This document shows positions 1-14,495 of a stretch of 64,000 nt of DNA, in pieces. The notes under the pieces were generated by a model that made no database searches, was not told the DNA's origin, and saw only the letters and a program-made list of their open reading frames with translations. Numbering within the stretch: position 1 is the first letter of the stretch; each line of letters begins with the position of its first letter. This DNA is from Pardosa pseudoannulata (taxonomy: Eukaryota > Arthropoda > Arachnida > Araneae > Lycosidae), in the NCBI GenBank assembly GCA_032207245.1, contig CM063502.1, forward strand, positions 116,484,197 to 116,548,196. Direction: 5' to 3'. The position numbers were made by a program, and so were the translations under genes.

Positions 1-300
1 ATCATTGTAAAAAGCTAATCTTTATCTTATTTATTTGATATTTTTTCAGCCTGTTTTTGCCAGCGATTCACAGTTCTTTCTTTTTATTGCTATAATTTTG
101 CTCGTAGTGGGAAGCAAATAATTCAAAGACTCCCTTCGTTTTGAATCGGTGTGTCAAAAAAGAAACAGGATTAAGTTTGATTAGGTACATTTGAGAGGAT
201 TTTGGATGCTATAATAACTCAATTTTTATGTCATATTAAATTCTTTACAGCAGAACATTTAATCCATTCATTTTAAAAAATATCGCCAATATATAAAAAT

Positions 301-819
301 AAATGAACTCGAGTTTTAATTCTTTGTGCTGTGGGTGAATGTAAATTAGTAACATGATGCTCAATCCCTTATTTTAGAATAGATAGCAATAAAGACAAGT
401 ACTGTAGCATACTCAACACTGACGTGTGTAGATAAGTAATGTCGATTTATTAAGAAAATAATAAAACTGAATTAAATGGATTATATTTTATGTAAATTGA
501 ATATTTTACTGAAAAAAATAGTTTTCTGTCTACTTTTATTTTATTTACATTACTTTAATAAATGAACTCGAATTTTAATTCTTTGTGCTGTGGGTAAATG
601 TAAATTAGTAACATGATGCTCAAACCATTATTTTAGAATAGATAGCAATAAAGACAAGTACTGTAGCATACTCAGTACTGACGTGTGTAGATAAGTAATG
701 TCGATTTATAAAGAAATATAAAAACTGAATTAAATAAATTATTTTTAATATAAATTTAATATTTTACTAAAAAAGAATAGTTTTCTGCCTACTTTTATTT
801 TATTTACATTACTTTTATA
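301..819. repeat. Two-copy tandem repeat, unit about 259 bp
   Basis: Two head-to-tail copies start at 301 and 560, each opening with AAATGAACTCGA and then TTTGTGCTGTGGGT. They differ by scattered substitutions and small indels. No coding potential is visible. The left flank (1-300) holds nothing I recognise. Confidence 0.88.
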
Positions 820-1127
820 AATTATTAAATGAATTTATTCAGTAATGGATTTTAAGTACGAGAATAAATTGTAAACTAATACACATATTGTTTAATTTTT
901 AACTCAAAAATGCAGAAAAATATTACTTCTTTCTATTAAAATTGTTTCAAAATTTCAAAATATTAATTTAATGATGCCTTTAAAGTTTGTAAAATTTCTC
1001 CTGTCTGCCTTTCTGCCAGTGGGTTTCTTCTTTTCAACAGTAAAGAGAAAGCTTCTTAAGCTTTTAAATAGCTGTTTACATTGCATTGCCTTTTATTTGT
1101 GAATTCTTAACATTTGTCCATATCTAA

Positions 1128-2238
1128 CATTTTTAGCAGTCTTTTATTTAGTATGGTAGATTGCTATCTTCTAGTTTCAGACATTAACATATAAAAACCA
1201 GTAATTTAAAATTTTTAAAGTTTTTGTTAAAAATTATAAGGACGAGTAGAAAACTAAATAAACGATAACAGGATATTATATTATTTAAAATTTCTAATCC
1301 ACATTCGACAAATGGACGATTGGACAAAAAGTCATTTATTATATCTGTAACTTTACTGTGTATACGAAAGAACATTAAACATTAAAAACAACTTATATTC
1401 CGTAGAAACACAGAAATATCTTATCTATTGGGAGGATAGAGTTTAAAGTGTTTATTTCTTGAAAAATATATCAGTATGAATTCGACCGATTAATAATTAG
1501 TACGAAACATTTTAGTAGTCTTTTATTTAGTATGGTAGATTGATATCTTCTAGTTTCAGACATTAACATATAAAAACCAGTAATTTAAATTTTTTTAAAT
1601 TTTGTTAGAAGTTATAATGAAGAGTAGCAAACTAAATAAACGATAACGTGACATATTATTATTTAAAATTTCTAATCCACATTCAATAAATGGACGATTG
1701 GACAAAAAGTCATTTATTATATCTGTAAATTTACTATGTATACGAAAGAACATTAAACATTAAAAACAACTTAAATCATGTAGAAACACAGAAATATCTT
1801 ATCTATTGGGAGGATAGAGTTCTTGAAGAATATATCAGTATGAATTCGACCGATTAATAATTAGTAACAAACATTTTAGTAGTCTTTTATTTAGTATGGT
1901 AGATTGATATCTTCTAGTTTTAGACATTAACATATAAAAACCAGTAATTTAAAAATTTTTAAATTTTTGTTAAACGTTATAAGGAAAAATAGCAAACTAA
2001 ATAAAAGATAACGTGACATATTATTATTTAAAATTTCTAATCCACATTGAATAAATGAACGATTGGACAAAAAGCCATTTATTATATCTGTAAGTTTACT
2101 GTGTATACGAAAGAGCATTAAACATTAAAAACAACTTAAATCCCGTAGAAACACAGAAATATCTTATCTATTGGGAGGATAAAGTCTTTATTTCTTGAAA
2201 AATATATCAGTATGAATTCGACCGATTAATAATTAGTA
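1128..2238. repeat. Three-copy tandem repeat, unit about 365-380 bp
   Basis: Copies begin at about 1128, 1507 and 1871, each marked by CTTTTATTTAGTATGGTAG and ending near TGAATTCGACCGATTAATAA. The parallel 63-residue minus-strand frames at 1184-1375 and 1927-2118 are the same segment of two copies. The middle copy does not keep the frame open, so I do not regard them as genes. The stretch 820-1127 shows nothing recognisable. Confidence 0.9.
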
Positions 2239-2239
2239 G

Positions 2240-3862
2240 GAAAGGAAAGATTTTTTTTTCTATCTTAAAATACTCTGTATTTTAAAAAAGGCAGTTTCAA
2301 AGAATCATTATCTTGAAACATAATCAATCTTCAAAGAAATCTTTTCTTGTCTCCATGTTTTATTACTTTACTTTCATTTAATACTGCTTTGATCCCAATT
2401 GCTTCATTTTAAGACCAGACCATGCGGGTATGTAAAGAGCTAGCGACTTTTCCCGATGCAAAATTAAGTAGAAACTACTAAGAAAAAGAAAATAAGGCTG
2501 AAATTTACATTGCAAAATAATTAAGGCCAAAGCAGGGAGAAAATAATTTCACAGGGACACAAAATTTCCATTCATATTCGATTTCAACATGTTTTATTTT
2601 ATTAGATTCTCGAAAATGTCAATAAACTTTAAAATCTTATATTCATGTACAAATATTTTTATTTTCTTACAGACTTTTTCCACCCTATTTTAGGCAAATA
2701 TTTTCAAACAAAAATTGCTTTCTATCATAAAAGAATATTAAAAATTAATTAAACCTATAAAATCAAAGTTTCTAATTTTGTCGTTTTATATAAATTACTA
2801 TTTTTCACAGAAAAATTAATTTAACATATCTTTATACACATTATTAAACAAGCATGTAGGGATCATGTGTCAAATTATAACACTATTGTAAGTAAATTTA
2901 ACGTTACAGTAGACTTTTGTCTGGACGTAATTTGGCTGAAAATCCAATTTTTATATCCCCTTGATTTCTCAGATTTAATTAGGAATATGAATAGAAAGTG
3001 TGTTAAAATACCCATACTTTACAAATAACGTAACTACGATTATTACAAAATCAGACATTTCATTTCTTACTAATAACTACTTTAAACAGATTTTAAAACA
3101 TATTCGAATGTAAAAAATATTTGAAACACTTTAGATTAATTTCTCATCATAACATACCTTCGATATTTATTATCAGTTTAATTGCAGAAAATTAAATGAA
3201 AGTTAGCTAAAAGTAATGTTTCTAACCGCAAAAACTTATTTTTTTTAAATTAAAACAATTATTATACATATCTTGTATGGAAATATTGGATAATTTAACC
3301 TAATATTTTAACCTATAATATTATTTCTTAACTACATTTTTATTGAATGCTTACTGTAACTAAGTATTATTCTAAAGCATGTAACTTATTCTTGAAAAAT
3401 TATGATCCTATTGTATGTACATCTGCATGTGAAGGATTCATTTGAATTATTGAATAATACATAACTTTAGAAATTATTAATATTTTACACTGAAATGTTT
3501 ACTTCCCCATAATTTTCAAGCAGATACGTCAAAATCAAATTTAATTAATTTTGAAAGCCCACTATTTCCTTAAGAAGAAAAATAAAGTAGATAATAGTTT
3601 CGAAACTGAACTGGCCCTTTAAGAGAATCAATGAGTTTTCTTGTTAAAAGCTTACCAGAGTTTCAAACATCTATCTATTTTTATATCATATTTAAGCATG
3701 TTTTATATCGTCCTTATGTTTATCCTTATGTCTATCCTTATATATGTTTAGACATCATTATTATACTCAGGAATATTCTCTATTTCCTTTTTTAGCATAA
3801 CAGAATGATTTATAAAACTTGTGTTTAGATGAATTTGTAACGGCCTCGGTTTTCTTTCTTTC
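2240..3862. other. AT-rich intergenic stretch, nothing recognised
   Basis: No open frame above about 60 codons, no repeat with internal copies and no RNA-like structure was seen on either strand. Confidence 0.6.
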
Positions 3863-3887
3863 TTTTTTTTTTTTTTTTTTTTTTTTT
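3863..3887. repeat. Poly(T) tract, 25 nt
   Basis: An uninterrupted run of 25 T follows a TTTC-rich lead-in. It could be the reverse-strand tail of an old retroposon, but no body with a target duplication is evident. From here to 4570 nothing else is recognised. Confidence 0.85.
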
Positions 3888-4575
3888 AATATTGAAAACC
3901 ATATGTTTTGGTATTTCTTTCGTTATTCGTTATAAGTTTGGACATTATTTGAATCTCTGCATTACCAGATGTGTTATCAAGCAAACATGCCACATTTTTC
4001 AAACAAAAAAAAAAATACAATCAATTTAATTAGCAGTACTCTTAATTTAAAAGCTCTTGACCATACGATAAAACTACTTCGATATTTTTTAATTAAAAAA
4101 ATGTTAAAAATAATAATCTCTTAATGACTATACTGTTATAACTTAAGACTAATGTGGTTAAGACGAATGTGTAAATAATAACATTAAATTTGGCTTGTTT
4201 CTTATAAATCCTTAAATATTAATCTTTGATTCTGTCTAAATTTGTTAAATATTATAAAGGTAAAATCATATGGATTGATGTAAATCGTTGAAACTAATAG
4301 CAAACTGTATATTAACAAAAGAAGTCATAACTCTAAATCTACTGCTCTATTTATTGGAAACAATTGAAATGAAACCAGACATGACTCTATTCCTTTTAAA
4401 TGCATCCCACCTAAGTCATCTGAACTAAGTCTAAATGTGTCCTATGGATTACTGTGCATTTCGGTTTTTGAAGCAAGCATTATATAAGTGGCATCGTAAA
4501 ATATTGGATGGACTCTGGAAAATTAGGAAAGAGAAAGGGAACAAAACTAATCTTGTTCTTTAATATACATACTTC

Positions 4576-4825
<250 letters not shown>

Positions 4826-5610
4826 GTAAAATTCTCTACAATGACAGTAAATTGCCTACAATACAATAGTGAGTAAATCCTCTACAATTAGTCCAAAATT
4901 AATTTTTAACTCATTTAAGTATTGCAGGATATTTTACTAAGTACCTCTAAATAACATAATTAAAGTACTGCTTTATAAACAGTGAAAAGTATGTATTTTA
5001 AATCCTATGTTTAGTAAATAAATAGAATAACAATGTTAGGCATTTTTTTATAAAATATTTTACATTTCTAGAAGAAAATAAACTTTTTGTGCATTTAATA
5101 TTTTTGTTCTGGCACTACTTTTAATTGATTCAAGATTGATTTACTGGTTTATGCAAATTTAAGCAGAGTATTACAAATATTACATGATTTAACTGTGTCA
5201 AAAACAGTGAAAAGCACATATTTATAGTAAATAAACACAATAAAAATATTAAACGCTTTATAATAAAACATTTTACACTTTAAATAAAAAGAGTTTTCAG
5301 CTGCGTTTAATACTTCAGTCCAGAAATTACTCTTAACTGATTTAAGAACTGAAGCAAATTTTGCTAAGTATCACCAAAGTTACGTGATTAAACAACTGTG
5401 TCAAAAACAGTGTTTCTATATTCTCGTCGTGAATAAATTCGTCTCAAAAGCAGTAAATGTCAAAGAATCGATTACCAAATGAGTATAATCATTAATCTTT
5501 GTCGTCGTCTTCTATTCACCTCTTTCTCTCTAAATACACTGTAGCAATTGATAAAGCAACTGAGAAAAGATACGTTTTAACTCTTCCCTCCTCCTATCAA
5601 ATGTTTAGAA

Positions 5611-7490
5611 ATTTTTAAGATTAAAACTTAACAAATAATGCTTCTTTCACTTAAAAAATACTTTTTAATTTGACACCGAGATGGGAAGTCATACTTTCAT
5701 GTAATCATATATAAATAAAACAAATTTTATTGTATTATTAAATCAAAGCTTCTTGAAAACTTTCTTATTTTATTGCTTATTTTATTTATTTTATAGCATA
5801 AAAAAAGTTGATTCGCTTTGGCTAGCTACAATTCTTTTTTTATGGCATCATATTAGTAATTAGACCTGGACATACTAGTTAAAACCAATACCAAGATTAT
5901 ACAAACCTCTATAGCAAAACTGATACTCGAACCAACGGAGTTTGGTACAAAAATTATTCTACTTGTATGATCATCGCTTGAAATTGTTGTCAAATGAAAC
6001 ACCTTGGTTTGTTCACTCATACACAAAATACTAGTCAAAAGTACGTGTCTTAATCTAACCTTTGGCCAGGCTGACTTCTCAACTCCATAAAATAGTCAGC
6101 TTCTAATTGGGTAAGGGAAATTTATCCCAACGAATTCAATAATACAAGTTCTTACGTAAGCGGCTCATTTTAACTTGTTTGTTGCTTGAGAAGTCGATCT
6201 GCGTAATGAGGAATGCAAAACAACTTCGCTTTATGAGGTTCTGCTCGTGCCTGGTTCTGGGTTAGCCTAAGTTTTAGTAAGGTCAAATGTATTCATTTTT
6301 GTAATCGTTTTCAATGTTTTTCTTTTACTAGTAGTAATATTGTTTAACAGTTTAAGTTACCAGTTTAAAGGATTCTATACCATGTTTATTTGCCTTAAAC
6401 ATTTTCTTTGTATGTTTTAAGTAAATTAAACGTTAGTTTTATTTTTAAAAGTTTATGTTCATTTACATTTAAAACACATTGCTGATACTCTGCAACGATA
6501 ACTTTTACAATTCCATTTTTTTACAATTTCAGACTGTTTGAGAAGTCTGTTTAATTTTTAGTTTGACTAAATTAGATTGGCTATGAGAAATATGCAGAAC
6601 TTTCGAAATCTTCTGTGACTTTACCGCTTAAAGTCTAGCCCCATTTCACAAATTTTTAAGATTAAAACTTAACAAAATATGCTTCTTTCACTTCAAAAAT
6701 TCCTTTTTAATTTGACAGCTAGCTCAGAAGTAGTGCTTTCCTGTAATAATATATAAATAAAACAAATTTTATTGTATTATTAAATCTAAGCTTCTTGAAA
6801 ATTCCCTTATTTTTTTTCTTACTTTATAGCATGAAAAAAGTGTTGATCCTGTTAGGCTCACTGAAATTCATTTTTTTGGCATCATAATAGGTTATTAGAC
6901 CTGGACAAATTAGCTGAAGCCAATACCAAGAGTATACAAACCTTTATGCCAACAGTGAGACTCGAAACCATGGAGTTTGGCACAAAAAAGTATCCTACTT
7001 AAGTGGTCGTCACTTGAAATATGCAGAACTTTCGAAACCTTCTCTGATTTTCACTAGCCACATTTAATGGTCACAATTTTTTAAGATTAAAACTTAACAA
7101 ATAATACTTCTTTCTCTTAAAAAATTACTTTTTAACTTGACAACTAACTCAGAAGTAGTATTTTCATGTAACCATATGTAAATAAAATAAATTTTGTAGT
7201 ATTATTAAATCTAAGCTTCTTGAAAGTTTCCTTATTTTATTTTTTACCTTATAGCATAAAAACATTGCGGATCTGGTTCGTAGAACTGAAATTATTTTTT
7301 TAGTTATTTTGAAACACAATAGATAATTAGTCCTGGACATACTAGCTAAAGCCAATACCAATATACAAACCTTTATACCAACAGCAGAACTCGATTTCAC
7401 GTGGTTTGGTACAGAAAAGTACCCTACTTGTATGACCATCGCTATGCTGAACTTTCAAAATCTTCTCTGATTTTCCTGCTTAAAGAATAG
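5611..7490. repeat. Three-copy tandem repeat, unit about 425-435 bp, copy 1 interrupted by an LTR
   Basis: Copies begin at 5611, 6652 and about 7076 with ATTTTTAAGATTAAAACTTA. The first-to-second distance is 1041 bp; removing the 602-bp insertion and its 5-bp duplication leaves 434 bp, close to the 424-bp second interval. Copies 2 and 3 keep CTTCTTGAAA and GACCTGGACA/GTCCTGGACA landmarks. Short frames such as 5853-6038 and 7164-7439 on the minus strand are corresponding pieces of the repeat and show no known domain. Confidence 0.9.
5985..6586. mobile_element. Solo LTR-like element, copy 1 (602 bp)
   Basis: The element starts TGTTGTCAAATG and ends TTGGCTATGA. It is flanked by the direct repeat GAAAT at 5980-5984 and 6587-6591. 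The uninterrupted sister copy of the host tandem repeat reads CTTGAAATATGCAGAAC near 7013, which confirms the insertion and the 5-bp target duplication. A second copy at 34440-35039 ends TATCA, so the ancestral termini were TG...CA, as expected of an LTR. No coding sequence, primer-binding site or second LTR is adjacent, so it is a solo LTR or a non-autonomous derivative. Superfamily (Gypsy or BEL/Pao) is not determinable by eye. Confidence 0.8.
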
Positions 7491-9060
7491 CCTGGTTTAT
7501 TTACTGTTAAAATTATTTAGTCTTAAGATAATCACGTTTTATTTTATACAAAATATAATACACAGTTATAAACAATCTAAACCATAATAATGTAGTATCA
7601 TTTTTAAAAAAACCAGGAAAACTATGCCATTACTTTCTAAAGCATTTTTATCTTTTCTAATATAAATGTTGACACAAATAATACAAAATCGTAAAGTTAC
7701 AGATCTAGTATAAAAATACATGTATTACGTGTAAACATGTTTATTTAGCAAACGTAGTTTTTTGAAAATAAAACCAAATTTTTAGAATTCAACTTTGGTA
7801 GAATGTGTCAAGATACTTATGTAATCAAAATATTCTTTTAGGAATAAACTAAAAAGTTAATTGATATAATGATACAATATATCAAGCGTTCTAAAAAAGT
7901 TATACAAACATTAACCTATATTTTGTTTCAATTCTGTAACATAGGGCATTTCATGTAGTTTAGTACAACGTAGAGATGACTAATATGACTGTCACAAAAA
8001 TTATGACTTCAGTATTTTCAGACACTTTCATTAAAGCACATATTTTCGAATATTAGTAGATAGAGAATTATTTGTTATTCTGCAGAATCATCAATCATTT
8101 TTAACCTATTCTACTTAAAGAGAAACAGTACCTTTTTAAAATTAAAATTAATTATAAAAGTTATTTTTATTATAGAATAAAAAAGGATCTCCTTTTAGGT
8201 TTAGCTTATTACAATTTCTTTTATAAGGCTCTCTATTTTTAAATATTCCCTTTTGTTATTTCAAGAGGTATATTTCTTAAATAACGTTTTAAATGTACAT
8301 AAAATGGAAAAATTGAAAATTTATTAAAGTGTTAGATAACTTTTAAATTAAGTATATTAGAAACTAAATTTGATATCAAATTAGAAAGTAAAATCTTTTT
8401 TCATCTTGTAGATTAAAATTTTAAATGCAGTTGGTATTTTAAAATTTAAATAAATTAAAAATTGTTAAAAAACTCAAAATTAAAAAAAAAATCTTACTCT
8501 AAAATAATATCTAGCGCTCCCATTATTGTAGTTGAAGATTGTAGGATAAAAAAATTAAAGATAATTTATTTCTGTTTGATATAAAAATTAGTTGCTACTT
8601 TACGAATTTCAAAGTTATATTAAAAATAGATAGATTTATATTATCTCTTTAGTTGGTGTGGCTATTTTTAAGTATTGTTTTGATTAATACATAAGTCAGA
8701 CCTTTAATAACGGTCTGAGAAAAAATTTATTCTAAGCAGAGGAAAACATTTTATTTTATATCGATCACTAATACATTGTTATAATGAAGACTTTTCAGCT
8801 CAAAAACAACTATGTCCCTTTAAGCAAGATGTCACTATGAACCTTTTCTATAAAATATCTATAATTGGTCGCATTAAACAGCACCTCGACATTTTTTCTA
8901 AATATGTTACACGTTAAACTGAAAAAAATGAAAACAAATTATTGATTTATTGAGTTTATATAAGATTTCAAATAATCTCTTGAAAGTAAAGCAGGTCCAT
9001 ATTGAGTGAGGTCTTACAAATTAAAAATAGTTATTGCAAAAGTATAGAACATAATATATA
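7491..9060. other. AT-rich intergenic stretch, nothing recognised
   Basis: Scanned on both strands; no reading frame, repeat or structured element could be supported. Confidence 0.6.
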
Positions 9061-9062
9061 GT

Positions 9063-9499
<437 letters not shown>

Positions 9500-9500
<1 letters not shown>

Positions 9501-12500
9501 GACTTTTTAAGCAATGTTAAGAACATCTGATTTTACAAACTTTAACTGACACATAAATGGCATACTGTACACCACAACACCATGACAAATAATAAAGAGC
9601 AATTTTAATCAAATACATATAAGCATGCACTTCTTTTCAAACTAGAAATGCAACCAAAATATTTATTTATCAGTTCACGCAAACATTATATTGTATATTT
9701 AAAGTCAAGTTAAATATGGAATTTACACTTTTAATGAATTTTAACCTTTGAATTATTTTCAAGATAATCTAGGTAAGTAAATTTCAAGTAAATCTATGTC
9801 TTTTAAATGAACAGGAATTTATATATAACTACTTTGCAACTCATAATATATTTTAATTAAACATTAAACATTTTAACGGAAAACGAATGATGATCTTTAA
9901 GATATATTATCTCATAATATCTCTAGTTACAGAGCTTTCATTTTAGATATTATAGGCCTAAGCGATTTTTATGATTCTAAAAAATGAGGAATACTTTACC
10001 TTTAATATTTTTAAACGTGTTTCTAAAATCAGAAATATACTTTTCGAAAAATCTAAAGAAAACTAAATAATAATATTTAATGTCTGTATCTTTGGTATTA
10101 AGATTTTTAAAACCTGTATGGTCTCGATATTTTTTCAATTGTAATCCATTTGTTTTATGTTTCTCGTGATCCAAATACAAAATTTTGAAACAGCTTTTGT
10201 TGTGAAATATTTTAAAGGTCCTAATACACGAAATATTTTCTATTCTAAAAGTAATTATTATCTTTACTAATATTAAGGAACTAAAAAGTCATATACCCCT
10301 TAGAAAGTCGATATATTCCATAGCTGAAAGCGTTAATCTATGAGACCTAAATTTTCAGCTAATAATTCAGTTAATGCAAATTTTTCCCAATACGATTGCA
10401 TTCTATATTTTCAAATTTGATTGCAAATTTCCATTAATATTTGTACATAAGTAATTAAATTGATATTTGAGTTGTACCAAATTTATAAAATTCAGCATAA
10501 ACGTATAATGCATGATTAAACAAATTTCTGATTCACAAGGTATTTGCTATTGTAGTCATGAAGTCTAAAAAATTACACAATCTTAATGAACTGAAATATT
10601 ACAGGTTGTAGCAAATTTTCTATTACTTTTGCTATCACTTATTATTAGGTTAAATACATTATAATTTTTGTTGATAAAAATGGGCATAACTCGAATAATT
10701 AATGTTTAGATTCTAAGATTTTATATCAATAAGTTCATTAAAACTATAAAATTCTCTACCTAAATCAAAACAAAACTAATTATTTCGGATGACACAATAC
10801 TTGTAAATATTCAAATCAAAGCCAAACTAATACTTTTGAATAACAAAATACTTCAAAATGTGTGTCTTTATGATACATCCAAAAACGTCCATGTATTATT
10901 ATATATGTTCAAATTTCATATAGGAGACAATAACATTACAGAGTAGTATTAGTATTACATCGTGTTTATGACCAATAAGGTTTTAAAGACTCCCCCAATT
11001 TGATCTTGTTTCAAAGAAAAAATTTCTCCTATTATCATCAAATATATAAATCTTATTACCACCTATATATCGACTTTTAAAAATCTATGTGCATCACTTT
11101 CCACTAACTTTTTGTGGAATAACTAAATTTTTAAAACCATCAATATTTCAATGTAATGAAGCCTTGGTCTAACCTACTCCCATTAAATAATAATAACAAT
11201 GATAATAATAAAGATTATTATCATTGATAGTATAAGAAAAGCTAAAGTATAAGAATAAGAAAAGACTTTAAATATTTAGGAGACATAGAGATTATTTCAT
11301 CTACAAGAATTAATTCAAGATGTAGAGATGCAAAAAAATAATTCTAGTTGTGGCACCGTATTTTACCATTTATTAGTTTCTGAAGCCTTACAACCCTGTG
11401 CGAAGAAAGGAGAAATCTCGTAGTCACCAAGAACAACTGAAGTCATTGTAACAACTATTTTGGTATTCTTACTACAACACGGAACGAAAATGACCACGAA
11501 AACTTGATTTTCTTTTCATGATGACACCGGTAAGACTTTGCTTTTCCTCAAACCCTTGTTTAGTGAAAATCCAATAATGTGGTTTTCTTTACTTTTTATA
11601 AACAACAGGAAAATAAAAACAGAATAATCGAGTTTTTTTTTTCGCCTTCGACTCTTCATTTTCTTTTTCTGAAAAAACTATTGAGAAATAAAAGCTTAAA
11701 TCATTCCCTTCAATTGATTAGGTGATCCCCATAATGCAACAAAATATTATTATCTTTATTATGGTTTATTACGTGAAATTTCGTAAGGATTATACCCTAA
11801 AAGACTAATTATTAATTGCGAGAAAACCAGATATGTTTTCACATTAAATAAAGTCTAGGAAATATTTTTATCTTAACCGGGTGTTTAAATAAAAGATAAA
11901 GCTATTATTGAAAGACATTAGTGTCATTATACTTAATTTACTCGTTAAATTTTAATTCCCCTCTTTCATCCCCTATTTCCTGGTTATGAAACCTATAAAA
12001 TTGCCATTTCCTTTTTAAAACAAAATGTTTTAATTGCCTTTTGATTTATGACATTGTAAAGGCTTTAGTTATACAATTTAAAACAAACCTAGTCTTTTAA
12101 AATACAAAAGTTTAAATGGGCGTATTCCATGGTGGTATAATCTCTAAGTTTGTTACATATTTCCAATTGTTTTATTGCATTAAATAAGATAAAATCCAGA
12201 AAAAATTGCATTAATTTTAAATACTGACAGAATAAATTTACAAGAGTATATTTAATTAAATGTTATTTCAAAATTAAGCAATTAATTTTGAAATTACTAT
12301 GCATATAAATAACATTTTTAAGAGCGAACAGTTTATGCTGATTCTATAATAAATCAATTTTAAACTTTAATCTATAAAATGTTTGAGCTTTTAAATTACA
12401 AAAGCTTGTGATAATACTCAAAATAGACTTAAATAATGTTTCCATTACTTTTATTTTTCTATATTAATTGTTAAACCCAAGAATAGAAAATAGAAAATAG

Positions 12501-13040
12501 AAAATTCTTTACTGTCTCATCATTATACAACAAGAATTCCTGACATCTTTAATATATTCTTAATAGTTATTTTATTAATTATCGAAAGCATCATATAATT
12601 TTAAATGCATCAGTCTTCCCTAAACTGTAATCAATAGAAGTATATAGTACAAATTATATTAATAAATAATGATACAATAATCTTGTTTAGTAATTATAAA
12701 CACTCTATAATCATCCAGCCACAGAAGGATTCCTTCTGATAAAACACTGTTCCCTCTATCTTTGTTCCCATAAGATGGACCGTTGAAACACCAACGACAA
12801 CTCTTGTCCCTCCCACAAATGAATAAGGAAGTTATCCTACAACATTAGAGACTTATCATCTTCTCTATTGTTTTCACTTCCCAGTCACTCTCTACATGGA
12901 GTATTTCCTTTGGAAGGAACAAACTGATCTTGTAAAGGAATCTATTGCTACTTTTAGGCAAATGGGTTTCAATATAAAGCTCTTGCTGTCATAACCTTAT
13001 CGTGTGCGATATTTATTTTCCATTTCACTGTTTCCCTTTT
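9500..13040. other. AT-rich intergenic stretch with one perfect hairpin and a short AT-rich tandem run
   Basis: No gene was recognised. The 67-residue minus frame at 9977-10180 has no family signature. A perfect 13-bp inverted repeat with a 4-nt loop lies at 11197-11226 (CAATGATAATAAT and its complement). A short run of TAGAAAA units occurs at about 12483-12507. Confidence 0.6.
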
Positions 13041-13683
13041 GAGAGATCTCTAAGCAACCATTTGTGATAGCAATAATAACACTATATTACAAATTAATAA
13101 ACATCTTATTTGATTGTGTGCTTGTTACAGAGATTCAAACTATGGTTTAATTACTGGAAATGAGAAGTTAATGAATTATTCAAATTCTTTAAAAACATTT
13201 TACCATTTTTTTAAAGATTTTATTATGTTTTTAACGGTCATCTATTATCAATGTTTTATAATGTTAGTTTTAAAAGATATAATTCAACTGTCTTACTATT
13301 TTAAAAGCATGTATTAATAGGTTTTTAAATTTGATTCGATTAAAATGAATAAATTAAATAATTCATTATATCTCTAAGCAATCATTTGTGATAGCAATAA
13401 TAACACTATATTACAAATTAATAAACATCTTATTTGATTGTGTGCTTGTTACAGAGATTCAAACTATTTTTTAATTACTGGAAATGAGAAGTTAATGAAT
13501 TATTCAAATTCTTTAAAAACATTTTACCATTTTTTAAAGATTTTATTACTTTTTTAATGGTCATCTATTATCAATGTTTTATAATGTTAGTTTTAAAAGA
13601 TATAATTCAACTGTCTTACTATTTTAAAAGCATGTATTAATAGGTTTTTAAATTTGATTCGATTAAAATGAATAAATTAAATA

Positions 13684-14495
13684 CAGTCATACCTGTCTAT
13701 CTCGAAACCTGCTTATCTCGAAAACCTGTCTATGTCTAATTTTTTCAATTTCCCTACATTTTGAATAAAAATTTAAGGTATTTTCCAAACCTATCTCAAA
13801 TTATTTTTTCCCAAACCTGTCTATCTCGAATTTTCATAAGAAACACAACATTCCAGTTTAGAACCTTATTGGGTTGAGAATCGCACAAGTTTCCATTTCC
13901 AGGAAATACATTTCTAGTTTTCTCTCTCGGAGGGTTGTTTGGTCAAGGACTGGGTGAGAATTGTACTAAAATCGAGTTCTCTGCTCTGAAATAAGGGATT
14001 GGGGTTGAGGAGGGGGGAATAGGAGACGGGAGAAATTTCTTTTTGGAAATAGAACTGGTTCTCAGTCTATAGCCTAATAACTAAAGTATCATCTAGCATA
14101 TTGCTGTCTCAATTTTAGAGCTAAAAATGGCAGGTGTTAAAAGAAAATTAAATGTTTTAACCATCGAAAAAAAATGGAAATTCTGTCATTTTTGAAGGAA
14201 AACCCTTCTATGAAGAAAACCGTAGTCGCCACTAAATTTGGAATTCCACCCAGTACTATCTCCACTGTCATGAAAAACAAAGATATCGTACAAAAGAACT
14301 TCGAAAACGGCTGTAAAATAATGAAAAAGAGCCGTGCATGTAAATATAACTAAAAGTAGTTCAAATTTTCAGTATTGTGTATTGTGTAAAGAAATTTTCT
14401 TTGTCTATTTTCATAAAACCTGTGTATCTCGAAACCTGTTTATCTTGAATTTTTTTTTTTACTCCCAAGAGATTCGAGATAGACAGGTTTGACTG
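13684..14495 (+). mobile_element. Tigger/pogo-like DNA transposon derivative (812 bp)
   Basis: The ends are inverted repeats: CAGTCATACCTGTCTATCTC on the left and the complement of CAGTCAAACCTGTCTATCTC on the right, a single mismatch over this stretch. TA flanks both sides (13682-13683 and 14496-14497), and the sister tandem copies read TTAAATAATTCATT at the same place, an empty site with a single TA. The CCTGTCTATCTCGAA motif recurs several times just inside each end, as subterminal repeats. Inside is a frameshifted remnant of a CENP-B/Tigger-type DNA-binding domain (14127-14353). No DDE catalytic domain is present, so it is non-autonomous. Confidence 0.92.
14127..14353 (+). pseudogene. Tigger/CENP-B N-terminal helix-turn-helix remnant, frameshifted
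   Basis: An ATG at 14127 opens a frame reading MAGVKRKLNVLTIEKK. It is broken at a run of A near 14167-14174, and the continuation lies one frame over (14174-14353, 59 codons). That part includes MEILSFLKENPS, VVATKFGIPPSTISTVMKNK and then KNFENG before a stop. This matches the psq/CENP-B-N helix-turn-helix of Tigger transposases, which binds the transposon ends. The second HTH and the DDE catalytic core are missing, so it cannot be a functional transposase. The element's terminal repeats sit symmetrically around it. Confidence 0.88.

Noticed and set aside
13114..13317. Two nearly identical 63-67 residue frames (13114 and 14575)
   Set aside because: They are the same segment of a tandem repeat. 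Other copies break the frame, and the start is not ATG.
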